Below are positions 23,501 to 33,803 of a stretch of DNA of 64,000 nucleotides, one piece after another; position 1 is the first letter of the stretch; each line of letters opens with the position of its first letter. The position numbers were made by a program, and so were the translations under genes. The notes below the pieces were generated by a model that made no database searches, was not told where the DNA came from, and worked only from the letters and a program-made list of their open reading frames with translations. Location of the stretch: NCBI RefSeq assembly GCF_001949145.1, contig NW_019091361.1:3031564-3095563 (forward strand), read 5' to 3'. The stretch comes from Acanthaster planci. Lineage: Eukaryota > Echinodermata > Asteroidea > Valvatida > Acanthasteridae.

Positions 23501-26500
23501 TCAAAATAAAAAAAGTAACCTCTTGATTTTCAAATCCTAACTGTTTTTTTGTCTTCAAAGTTCAGTTTTGGTAGTTGCTTTTTTTTTTCAAATATGACGT
23601 CGGCAATTTGATGAGGTTAGGATTAATCTCTCCCAAATATTAAAGACTTGAACCTTATTCCTTCTTAGAAGTACCTCAGGACAAAAGCAATGATGTACTT
23701 AATGACTGTCAATAATTACAGAGAGCTCATTTTGGGAGATCGTTTAATTATTGGATGTCTCGTGTTCAGATTTCCGTTGTTCAATTGTAAATGTGACCCA
23801 CCATCCCAAAACCGGACTGAAGTAGGTAATTTCATAACCCTAAAATAGTGGAACTTCCACTCTTCAGATTTTCATGGGAATTTTACAGCTATTATTACCC
23901 GTAAGAAGCTTGCTGCAGACAGAATTTAGATTTAACGTAGATCACTTTGAAGTGTTAAAAAAAACCGATGGAGAGGAATTGTCCAACATGACAAATACCG
24001 ACTTCGGCCTGGTTTGGGGATAGTGGGTCACAAATGTATAATAGCATTGTGTAGTAGCTGGTTTCCTGTCTTTGATTTCATATTTTTCCAACTTTTAGTT
24101 CAGTAAACATACTTTAATATTGTAGTCTCTTGGAATAGTGTTTAGATGTACTGAACTTATTTGATTGTGAATGATGCATAAGTCATACTTACCATGTCAT
24201 TTTTAAAAATGGAGCATTTCAAAACAGCATCTTTACTATTAACAAGTATAAATATATTCTAAGTGGTTCCCAAAAGCTTTATGTTAAAGACTTCCTTGGA
24301 TGGGGCGAGAACCTGGAGCCGTAGCAGTACAATAGCAGTACAGCAGCAGAGAGTGACATTGAATACAACAAAATGACTGCACACTGTGGTAGACTAATGA
24401 GAAAAGAATTGATTTTTGTTCCAAAAAAGTGGCAGACTGAATTTGATACTTGTTTCTGATGTAGATATCGGGGCCTGCGAAAGAATACTTAACCTCAAAA
24501 GCAAGCAGATCAACTTTGAGGAGCAGCTCCAGACAGAGCACAGTAAGCTCTTTTTTTGTCTTATGATTTCAGCGGCAGTAGGCTATTGATATTTGCGCCA
24601 GTGCTCAGTTGGAAAGGGCCCATCAGGGGACAGATTTAAGCTCACACTTTGCATTTGGATTGTGCTTAACCACTTCCTGCCGGGGCATTTATCAATGTTG
24701 ATGATGCTGGGGCGGGATATTTATCATTTTTTTCTGTTTTCAAAATTCTTTGAAAATTCCTATCTTCATTTACTGGACACTTACAAACATGTGAAGGCAT
24801 GTCTGGTGTCCACTCTAGCCACACAGACAAAATCTATTGACGCCTGAGTATTTCAGCCAGGCCTGCAGCCTTGTAAAAAGAGCCCATATTGTGCGGTGTT
24901 ATATAATTTTCTTTTGTTCACGAACCTGGCTCAGTGAGCCACTGACTTCTTTTCAATAGGGGCCAGATTAGCATGCAGCGGTGCTGTGTGGCTCATCACT
25001 TCAGTGGTGGAGCGCTTTTGTCCCCAGTGGTAATGCGCTTGCTTTAAATGCCCCAAACCGTGGTATACTGTTTCAAAACAAGGCAGGATTATCTCCACTT
25101 TTGAGAGTGAAAAAATGTCGATAATGCCCAGCAGCCTGGTCATTTGTTCCGAGTACGGGCTTTTGTCACAAGGCCCTGTTCCCTTTGTCCGAGTTCGGAG
25201 ACCCGGCCATGCATATAAAGCATTACGTGTCCGGATCCGGAGTCCCCAGCAGGAAGTGGTTAATGTTAATGCGACACTTAACTGAAATTGCATGTGACCA
25301 GACTAACAGTAACATCACACATCACGTGTCTTTTATTTTTTATTTTTTTCTCTCCTTTTTCTGTGTTTGTTTTGTTCTCTTTGTTTTACTTGTCAAGGTT
25401 TACTTGAAGGCATAAACATGAAGGAATGCTACACTTACATTGAGGAACAAATTGACCGACAGGTAACTTGAAGAAAGGAATAAAAGTATCTTGCTCTGGA
25501 CAGAGAGCCTAGCAACAATGTCATCATTGCCAGGCCCTGGGATAGGTTTAAATGTAGTGGTTGACTGCGTACCCACAGCTTATAAATATGCATGCAGTGT
25601 AATTTCACAAGTCAGTGTGCTTTGTGGCAGTTTATAGAAAGGAAGGTCGTATCATTTGTTCTGAATCTCCAGAAAAGGCTGCTAAAAAGGGGAATTCATG
25701 CTCAACTCTGTTTAGGGCAGGTGGGGTTCTGTGCAGGATGTGGTAGAGAATGGTTGGACTGATGCTAGGCTGTGGTTTTGGTTTTGTGTGTGGAAGAGTT
25801 TTTGACAACTTCAGCAGTTTCTTTCATTCTGTTTTTCTTATGCTTCCAGGGAAGTTGGATGCAGGTAAAATTCCCGTCGAAACTCTAGTTCCCCTTGCAT
25901 GGAAAATCTGCAGTGTTGCTAGTAGATTGAACACCCCCTCCCCCAAAAAAGTGAAGGATCAAACTTGTTGTTTCATATCATTTGCCAGAGGTTGTAATTA
26001 AAAGATGTATGACTTGTGGGCAAATACAGTACCAATGTAGTGATGACTTCAGTTTCTGTTCCCCCGCCCCCAATGAACTACCTCCAAATTGGTTACCAGT
26101 CCTTTGGCCACATTAGTGTCTGTGGTTTTAGTGTGCATTTGCTTTGTTTGTAATTTCAGATCCCCTGAATGGGTGTTATATGAGTGTTTATCATGCAGGG
26201 TTATCGTTTTGGTTATAGAGGAGCGTGTTTGCAATTTGTGGAGTGTAGATCATGTCACTTGTGGACATGGGGACATGTGGCCACAGAAATAGGGTTTGTA
26301 GCTTCCGATCCTAGGGTCTACAGTTCAAATCCTGGCAGTTGGTGATGTGTTGTGACCTTGGGCAAGTGGCTTCACCCCTGTGTGCCTCTCTCCACCCTGG
26401 AGTATATGGGTACCTGTGCTCACGGTCACCAATCGGATTTGGCTCCAGTCCTTTTGTTCACAGTGAAATGTACATATACAGTAGGCTGTGCATGTGTCTG

Positions 26501-29500
26501 GTGGCATAGTTTTGTGTGCAGCGCGTCTTGGTTGTTTCATTCCACTTTAAATGAATATGCCCTTAATCATCCCAGGCCTGACTCTGGCTGCCCATTTTCC
26601 AACCTTCCTCTGGCCTGCCCTCACCTGTCTTGGAGAGGTCGTATCATGTGTACATGTACATTCGCCCTCTGGCAGAGTTCATTGCCCCTCCCAAACTGCA
26701 TCCCTGAATCAAGACTCCTGAGAATTGTGTGATGGAAAATGCAGGGACCGTCTTAATAGTTACCAGTCTCACAGAGTTGTGCAATCTCTTTTTGACAGTT
26801 GCGAGGTCATTGAGTTTGGGTTTGAGGACATGTACTTATTTGCAGATAGAGTCAGCTGGATTCACTTGACTTGGGGGGAATACAGTTCGTCCACTCAGTA
26901 GATCCACAAGGCTTGATATGAAATGATATGCTGTCCCTCATCTTCACGCCTAGGAGCAGGCATGGAACCAGTGACAATAGTTGTCACACTCCCATTAGCC
27001 AAGTTCAGAATCACATCCTGTAACATTTGTCCACAAGCAGACCCTAGGCAAGAAATCTTTGCTAACGCCGGAAAACTTTCCAAAAGGGGTTTATTTGTTG
27101 CGTATGTTGACAAGGTAAATTGGTGATAGGAGCGTGTCAGTCCACTATCCAAGGATTCTGTGATTACTCAGTGCAGAACTTTTGTGCTAGCTCTTGCAGA
27201 GCAAAGCATATTGATTATTAATCAGTAGTGTAGAATTCCGTGGTTACCAAAGCCATGGAATTGGCCACAGTACTACAAGGCGGATAACACCATCCAGTGC
27301 ACTTTCATTTTTGTGCGAATTAATTCACAGTAGTATCATTACTGTTCGGTTACTGTTCTTAATAGGTACCTCCTGACAAGCTGCTTAGACTAATGTGCCT
27401 ACTGTCCCTGACACAAAATGGTAAGTCCTTGCTGCACTACGCATGCCCACTCAATATTGCGGTACCTTCTTACAGGGTGTTTGTTTGCAGAAACTTTGAT
27501 CTGTAGCAGTAAATCCAGGGGGAATATATCCTGCCCCATCATTTGACCAAAGGTGGATCGACCATAAGATTATCTCCCCACCCAGTCTAACAACTGGTTT
27601 TCTGTCGATGATTTCTTCATGTTTCCAAACTGCAGTACTTGTTCAGTTTTGAGGACTATTTTGGGGCATAAGTGAAATGAAATAAATGCTTTGGCAGTTT
27701 CAGTCATCAGGCTATGAATCAGTTTAATTCAGTTCTTCAATTTTGGCCACAAGCCACAAATTGCATCAAAGCCTCGGGCATGTTATTGTTCATCGGCCAC
27801 TGCAAGTAGTGACAGTTCATATGAAAGTACATGTATATGTCCTTGCAAAAAGTAGTGTAAAGATTTTGTGAAGTTACTGAACTTAAATTACTTGCTGCCG
27901 GCTGGATTTTTCTTGAACAAGACAAGATGCCAGGTCATTTTCAAGATTTTCAGTTTTCAAATTCTTCAAAAATTTATCATTTCATTTAATGGCCGTTTAT
28001 ACTAAAATGGAAGACTCTTTGGGCACTACTCTAAAGCTGACAGGTAAAATTCATTGACTCCTGAATATTTCAGCCAGGCCTGCAGCCTTGGAAAAAGAGC
28101 CCAGATTGTGCAGGGTTACGTAAGATTTTTTTGCTCCCAAAACCGGCACAGTGCACTGCTGACCTCTTTTCAATAGGGGCCAGACTAGCATGCAGCGGTG
28201 CTGTGTGGCTCATCGCTGCGATGGTGGAGAGCTTTAGTCCCCGGTGGTAATCCGCTCGCTCTAAATGCCTCAAACCATGGTATACTGTTTCAAAGCAAGG
28301 CTGGATTGTCTCCACTATCGAGAGCGAAAAAATGTCGGTAATGCCCAGCAGCTCAGTCTTTTGTGCTGAGCACGGTCTTTTGTTATAAGGCCCAACTCTT
28401 TTGTCCCAGTTCCGGGCTCCCCGGCTCTGCATATAAAGCCTCTGTATCCCGAAAACGGGTCGCCTGGCAGGGAGTGGTTAACTCTTTCATCCTCCCCCCC
28501 CCCACACTCACCCAGGCCTCCCTAGCAAGGACTACCAGACCCTACAGACCCACTTCCTGCAGAGTCACGGACATAAGCATCTGCTGACCTTCTCCAACCT
28601 GCGCAAGCTGGGCATGTACACCGAGCAGCCCTCGGTGGAGGTCACTAAGATGACGGCCACTGACGTCCGCAACAAGATCACTGACAAGGCACTAATGAAG
28701 AAGACAGCCTTCCGGATGCTCTGTAAGAAGCTCACCCTGGTGAGTTTGGAGTTTGAACTCTGTTGAACTGTGTTGAACTTTGCATCGAAGGATGTAAATC
28801 CTGTATGTTAAGTCGTGCTCGTCACTGATGTAGTTTCATAGATATTGCGTGTTCAGTGCTGCCCGAAGGCCCATAAGATAAGTCACAAGCTTTACTTAAG
28901 TGGGACGCAAAGTCAAAACTTCTCACTGAATTTCCAATTTGTTTAACCACTTCCTGCCGGGTGGATTTCTCTTGAGCGGGATGTGATGTGATCTTTTCAA
29001 GGTTTTTCGTTTTCAAAAATCTTAACAAATTCATGTGTTCATTTACTGGACGTTTACACCCACATGAACGACTTTCTGGTGGCTACTCTAGTCTGTCAGG
29101 CAACCTTCATTGACGCGTGAGTATTCAACCCAAGCCTGCAGCCCTGTAAAAGAGAGCCCAGAATTGTGTGGTGTTGCATAATTTCCTTCGTTTCGGTGAA
29201 TACCAGTAGCGTCTTTTCAAACACAGCTGGATTAGTGAGCAGCAGCGCTGTGTCACTCATCAATGGGGCCCTGGAGCACTTTTGTCTGCAGTGCTAATCC
29301 GCAGACGCGCTATTCCCAAAACAGTGGTATACTGTTTCAAAACAGTGCCCCACTGGAAGTCGAAAAATGATGGCAATTCCCAGCAGCAGGTCCTTTGTTC
29401 CGAGTACAGTCTTTTATTACACAGACCAGCTCTTTTGTCGGAAATCGGGCACCCCGGCTCTGCGTATAAACACACGGTGCCCGAAACCGGGCTCCCCAGT

Positions 29501-32500
29501 GGGAAGTGGTTAATAGGCTTATCTTCAGCTTTTAACGGACATTTAAGGCCCAAAAAATAAAGCTTGTCTCTGGTTAGACTGGTGTTCTGGAATTGATGCC
29601 ATGGCACAGCTTTTTTTTTCCTCCAGGGTTGGATCGTACAGACAATTGCAGACACAATTTCGAGTCATGGAACTAGACCAGCTTTATTATGATTATAAGC
29701 TGACAACAACTTCATATCCATAGTCTGCTATCATTGTCCAACATCGATCTTGTTCGATCTTGAGGCAGTGCGGCAATAGAGGGCGCTGTTACAGTTCTGG
29801 CAGAGAAAAATCAGATCAACACGCATTCTTGAAATCGACATGCGCTGACCAGAGATGAAAGACTTTTTTTTTGCCTTACAAGATGTGTTGAGAAGGCAAA
29901 TAAGTTTGACCAGTGTGATTGATTTTAATTGCAGCAATGAGAGATGGTGTTGAATTCAATGCTAATCAGTTATCAACATGTATTCGTGTAAAACTTATTT
30001 ACCCTTACTTTGCTTATCTTTGGGCTCAAAACAACAGGTTTATCAGTGCCGCTGCACGTCTTTGTAAATCGAGAATGTTGCAGTATTTTCTTAGACTAGA
30101 CCTTTTCTTCTATCGTGTCTCAGATTCCTAAGTCAGGAGAAGTCAATCTCAGAAGTCCCGAGGACATGTCCTATGTCTTCAGTGGCGCTTTCACTCCACT
30201 CACCTGCAGGCTTGTGGAGCAGGTAAAATTGTGAGAACTGGAATTTAACTCTGAGGGAGATTTTCCTCAGAGTTCAATTCTAGCCCCGACAAGTCATTAG
30301 CTCATAAACCAAGACTTCAGCAATGCAAAGGACCTTTGGAAAAGGCATTCCCTCTCAAATGATATCACCTGCCAAGTTGTGAGAGTTGTTGATACTCAAG
30401 GGATATATCCACCCTATCCTCGAATGTGGACCACCTGTTTGGAACAGGGGCCTGACCAGAAAACAGTGTGAAAGCATAGAAAAAGTTCAAAAACATGCTC
30501 TGTGCATTATTTTAGGCAAACAATACACTACGTATGTGGACACTTTAACCTTGTTTGATATCCAGACCCTAGAGGAAAGAAGAGGAACACTCTGTTACGC
30601 TTTTATAAGAAATACCCCCCCTTGCACAAACCAGTTCCAATCCTTACCCCCCTCCTGTGGAGAACAAAAGAACTCTCCGATATACAAATGTGATACCTGA
30701 ACCATGTTGTCGAACAAACCAGATGAAAAACAGTCCCGTCCTTCACTTCTACGTAGTTAGAATTTCCAATGATTTAGTTGTTGAGTTAGGTTATTTAGAG
30801 GGTTAAATCTTATCGGTAAACCGGTATCATCATGCAGTATGTAATACTTCTACTGTGATAAATGATTTCAATTTCCATCGGACAATTTGTAAACAATACC
30901 CATTTCAGCCTTCAGGCTGCTATGTATTATTATTTCTCAATAAACCAATAATAAGAATAATTAATCTTCCCCTGTTGCTCTGATACTTATCAGGGCCGTA
31001 CTTGTTTTTCGTTTATTTTATTGATTTCTGATTTGCGATTTACTAGTTTCAGCTTCAGTCGATGGAAGACTCGATCATCGCAGAGTCTCACAGTGAGGCA
31101 GAGTATTTTTGCTGGGGCTCACAAAGTCATTCATCCATCAGTCTTGCTTATAGAACTTACCGGTATTGCATCCCTTGGGGAGAAAGGTAATGGCATCATT
31201 CTTTTTGGCAGGTGCTGGCCAAAGGTGGCTGGGCAGGACTGGATGACATCACCAAGTTACTTCCAGTGCCAACGTTCGCCGAGCACAAGGCCCAGTCGGC
31301 CAAAGGTAGGTCAGCTCATCGGTTGTGGTCCAAGTGTGGTAGTGCAAGGAGAAAAATAAAACTGAAGCACATCTGACAGTATCAACGCTTTGCACCATTT
31401 CTAAACAATTTTTAGAAATCAAAGCAGCAGGGAAATTGTGAGACATGGTCCGAGAACAGTTTTAACTGTGACTCGACTAAAAAGAACAGGTTGTAAGAAG
31501 TACCTTAAAATGTGGGCCTTAAAACCTCGCCAGAGTGGCTTCGGTGTAAGCTTTCAACATGTTCACCCTGGGTGCTAAACTGAGTGATATGTCAAAATGA
31601 ATAATTCTTCCACTGCAAAAGACTCATTTTGTGAGTTTTATTACAGCTACTCGGAAAGCATGTCGCAGTGTATGATTCGGAGAACTAATTAAGTGAACTA
31701 ACTCAGCAAGAGATGGGTCAGTTTGTCATTTTCTTACATGTAGTTGCCATCCATTGTACTTTTAAAATGAGAACGGGAACAAGTGGCAACTTGTGGACTT
31801 TGTCATGGTTATACCAGATTAAACATGAATACAGTTGAACTTTGTTAATAAGACAACCGTTACTACAACATGTTGCTTGAAACAAGGAAAGTTTTGGGTC
31901 CCAATTCTTTGTTCTTCATTGCTTTCATCCCTGATAACACAGAGTTACTGTTACGATAACATAATTTGCAAAGCCCGAAGAACTTCTTATTAACGAGGTT
32001 CAATTGTATTATGTTGCTTTCAGCTCCTTAACCCTTAACCTTTGATCTCTTAACCAAGGTCACGCAGGCAGTGGACATCAACCAGTGTCACCTTCAGAAA
32101 AAGTAGTTCTGGTCTACTTTTTGGGCGGATGCACATATGCTGAGACGGCAGCGCTGAGGTTGTTGGGCAAAATCAAAGGTAGATGTGCTTCTCTGTGTTA
32201 TCTAACCCCTGGTATTGTCTTGTGCAATGAAATGTTACAATTCGGATGTTAATGACTGCTTAGATGTAATTTTACTCGGGCAACAATTTGAACATCTTGA
32301 CCAGGGTAAAGCTGGGCAAAAGTTATCCACTGATACAAAGGTATGGTTGCATTCTCTGTTTCCGCATTCACAGTGAAGTATCCAGCCATGATCTTGTGTT
32401 TACTTATCATTGCCCGGAGAGTATTGCCAGATACAAGGGTCAGGGAGCAGAGATGTTTTTTTTTTGTAGGTTTCTATTAAATTTCTCTTTTCACAAATTG

Positions 32501-32743
32501 CTTGTATTTAAAACCAGAAGTCAGGCGAGTGAATGTTATTTTGTTTTCTGTGGTGTAAATATTTAATACCAGATCGCATTAAAAAAAATGTTCAGAAAAT
32601 TGGTCTGGTATCAGTGGCAAAATATTTTGTGAGTTCTAACAGTATACTTTTTCCCTTATGTAGGGTATCGGTTCATCTTTGCCACAACGGCCATCACCAA
32701 CGGTGTGACTCTCATCGGTTCCATCAACGACGGCAAAAAATAA
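14512..32743 (+). CDS. VPS33B: VPS33B, Sec1/Munc18-family trafficking protein (complete, 20 exons)
   Basis: Exons: 14512-14598, 17151-17231, 17569-17630, 18306-18355, 18958-19025, 19416-19461, 20436-20530, 21173-21277, 21815-21989, 22529-22602, 22999-23085, 23394-23487, 24465-24542, 25398-25462, 27366-27420, 28516-28739, 30124-30222, 31212-31305, 32059-32178, 32664-32743. All junctions are GT-AG and keep phase, giving 612 residues (human VPS33B has 617). VPS33B rather than VPS33A is indicated by FFRDYFV, the [10 protein letters not shown] strand, [32 protein letters not shown] and the C-terminal [12 protein letters not shown]. The protein clamps SNAREs and works with VIPAS39 in late endosome, lysosome and apical sorting. 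The start is chosen from the YY1/Kozak ATG and from alignment of [10 protein letters not shown] with family N-termini. Introns carry many transposons, but no exon is disrupted. Confidence 0.97.
15088..16002. mobile_element. 915-bp terminal-inverted-repeat element in VPS33B intron 1
   Basis: The left end begins TGCCACTTGACATCCCATGC and the right end is its near-complement, ending GGTGTCAAGTGGCA; the inverted match runs on through ACAAACCCTAT. No transposase reading frame is visible, so it is a non-autonomous DNA transposon. Another element (15288-15479) is nested inside it. Confidence 0.75.
15288..15479. mobile_element. MITE, TTGTATTCGAGTCC family, copy 1 (nested)
   Basis: Ends TTGTATTCGAGTCC and GGACTTGTGATGGACTCAAATACAA form an imperfect terminal inverted repeat built partly from repeated ACAAGTCC units. 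It is inserted into the 915-bp element. Other copies are at 17821-17993, 33646-33803, 45837-46000 and 53528-53737. Confidence 0.75.
16465..17060 (+). mobile_element. TTAA-flanked MITE (about 580 bp), copy 1
   Basis: Begins CCACTTCCTGCCGGGG and ends AGCAGCAAGTGGTTAA, with an interior shared with four further copies (ACAAAAGCG, GCTGCATGCTAATCTGGCCC, TTGAAACAGTATACCAC). The left TTAA is mutated here. No coding capacity. The 16.5-kb ORF over it is an accident of the repeat. Confidence 0.85.
17821..17993. mobile_element. MITE, TTGTATTCGAGTCC family, diverged copy
   Basis: Starts TGTATTCAGTCAAGCCCC and ends near GGTGGACTTGAATAT. The interior retains AAAGCTATTCAACTACACTG and GACAAAGGCATTGCTT, as in the better-preserved copies. 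Old and diverged. Confidence 0.55.
18440..18816. mobile_element. Foldback MITE (AAGCTTGC family), copy A, with internal tandem duplication
   Basis: Inverted arms pair GAGCAAGCATTTGCATAG with AAGCAAAAGCTTGCTCC and, further out, TAAAATCTAGTACAC with GTGTACCAGATTTTA. An 84-base unit is present twice head-to-tail at 18642-18725 and 18726-18809 with two differences. The copy at 35181-35527 has no such duplication, so the duplication happened here, recently. It lies in VPS33B intron 4. Confidence 0.85.
19095..19260. mobile_element. MITE, GCAAGATATGGG family, copy 2
   Basis: Starts GCAAGATATGGGATGGAG and ends CTCCGTCCTATATCTTGC; the interior (ACTCTCTAGACTATTG, AACAATGACCAACACAAAG) matches copy 1 in the MAM gene. 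It lies in VPS33B intron 5. Confidence 0.85.
20165..20403. mobile_element. MITE, GGGTCATTCTATAAATT family, copy 1
   Basis: Begins GGGTCATTCTATAAATTAGG and ends TTGGACCCTGAATTTATAAATGACCC, a clear terminal inverted repeat. The interior has ACCTGCCAA and GTAACAGGGACA motifs shared with copies at 42137-42365 and 52824-53050. It ends 32 bases before VPS33B exon 7. Confidence 0.85.
22833..22938. repeat. Perfect 51-bp inverted repeat with 4-base loop
   Basis: Arm 22833-22883 is the exact reverse complement of arm 22888-22938, separated by GGTT. It lies in VPS33B intron 10, and the arm ends 60 bases before exon 11 (22999). No other copy was noticed in the window. It could be a very young foldback, a microRNA- or siRNA-like hairpin, or a template-switch or assembly event. 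Confidence 0.9.
24666..25263 (-). mobile_element. TTAA-flanked MITE, copy 2
   Basis: Starts TTAACCACTTCCTGCCGGGG and ends CAGCAGGAAGTGGTTAA, so both TTAA sites are intact. It is in reverse orientation to copies 1 and 5 and lies in VPS33B intron 13. Well conserved with the others over its whole length. Confidence 0.9.
26285..26425 (+). mobile_element. tRNA-derived SINE fragment
   Basis: B-box-like AGTTCAAATCC at 26322-26332 preceded by AGGGTTTGTAGCTTCCGATC, followed by GTGACCTTGGGCAAGTGGCTTC, a tail common to many metazoan tRNA-SINEs. A related head is at 43115-43215. No intact A box is clear. Confidence 0.6.
27883..28481 (-). mobile_element. TTAA-flanked MITE, copy 3
   Basis: The left end is diverged (TTAAATTACTTGCTGCCGG); the right end is intact (CCTGGCAGGGAGTGGTTAA). 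It lies in VPS33B intron 15, and its right TTAA ends 34 bases before exon 16, so the element forms the branch-point region of that splice site. Confidence 0.88.
28943..29513 (-). mobile_element. TTAA-flanked MITE, copy 4
   Basis: TTAACCACTTCCTGCCGGG at the left and CCAGTGGGAAGTGGTTAA at the right. Same interior as the other copies but more diverged. It lies in VPS33B intron 16. Confidence 0.88.
30378..30960 (+). mobile_element. 5'-truncated LINE, reverse-transcriptase C-terminal remnant
   Basis: The frame beginning at 30386 reads [19 protein letters not shown], then [14 protein letters not shown], then [13 protein letters not shown], the hallmark C-terminal end of CR1/L2/Jockey-type reverse transcriptases. 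The frame breaks after about 100 residues and the piece ends near AATAAACCAATAATAAG. It lies in VPS33B intron 17 and is non-functional. Confidence 0.85.
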
Positions 32744-32744
32744 A
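32739..32744 (+). terminator. AATAAA overlapping the VPS33B stop codon
   Basis: The final lysine codon and TAA stop create an AATAAA hexamer (codons AAA TAA A). If used it would give a 3' UTR of only 15-30 bases. No other canonical hexamer was found between here and the end of the adjacent transposon copy. Confidence 0.35.
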
Positions 32745-32809
32745 TCATGGCTTTGTGTCAAGGCCCGCTTGCAGAGCTATATACTGAGAGAGTCGCGCCA
32801 GCTTCAGAT

Positions 32810-33388
32810 TTAACCACTTCCTGCTGGGGATGCTTTATATGCGTGCCCGGGGTCTGCGAACTCGGACAAAAGGAACAGGGCCTTGTAACAAAAGACCGTA
32901 CTCGGAACAAAAGCCCAGGCTGCTGGGAATTACCAACATTTTTTTCACTCTCAATATTGGAGATAATTCAGCCTTGTTTTGAAACAGTATACCACGGTTA
33001 GGGGCATTGAGAGCGAGCAGATTACCACTGGGGACAAAAGCGCTCCACCACCACAGCGATGAGCCACACAACACCGCTGCATGCTAATCTGGCCCCTATT
33101 AAAAAGAGGTCAGCAGGGTACTGAGCCAGGTTCGTGAGCAAAAGAAAGTTATATAACACCGCACAATCTGGGCACTTTTTACAAGGCTGCAGGCCTGGCT
33201 GAAATACTCGGGTGTCGATAGATTTTGTCTGTCAGGCTAGAGTGGACACCAGACAGTCCTTCACGTGTTTGTAAGTGTCCAGTAAATGAAGATGGGAATT
33301 TTTAAAGAATTTTGAAAACAGAAAAAAATGATAAATATCCCGCCCCAGCATCATCAACATTGATAACTGCCTGGCAGGGAGTGGTTAA
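32810..33388 (+). mobile_element. TTAA-flanked MITE, copy 5, in the VPS33B 3' flank
   Basis: TTAACCACTTCCTGCTGGGG at the left, GCCTGGCAGGGAGTGGTTAA at the right, both TTAA sites intact. It begins 67 bases after the VPS33B stop, so it is probably part of, or ends, the 3' UTR. Confidence 0.9.
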
Positions 33389-33645
33389 GACACAAAATTA
33401 TGTGTAGAGTGTGGGGCTATTCCATACCAACTGTCCATGTACACCAGCGCACACACCTGCCAGTTTCCTTTCCAACAATGGCAATTCTTATGTCGCAACT
33501 CTCTCTACGTACAGCTCTGCCCACTTGGTGTGAACACCTCCCTCTGTTGCCAGCTTCCAGTTAGTGTGCCAATGAGGGAACAGCACTGAAATTTTGCGTG
33601 AAAACTATAGCAGCTTGGTGACCTATAATCTGGTTGGGGGGTTTT

Positions 33646-33803
33646 GTTGAGCCCATCACAAGTTATCCATTCTGTGAGCAAAGTCACAAGCTATTCAGAT
33701 GCACTGTGGAAAAAGCATTCTTTTGTCTGTCATTGTTCATCCTACGACTTGTGAAAGGGTTTTTGAAAGGATTTGTCACTGTACTTGCGATGGACTCAAC
33801 TAC
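33646..33803. mobile_element. MITE, TTGTATTCGAGTCC family, diverged copy
   Basis: Contains CCCATCACAAGTTATCC, AAGCATTCTTTTGTCTGTCATTG and GCGATGGACTCAACTAC, matching the better copies at 15288 and 53528 in order. Confidence 0.6.
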
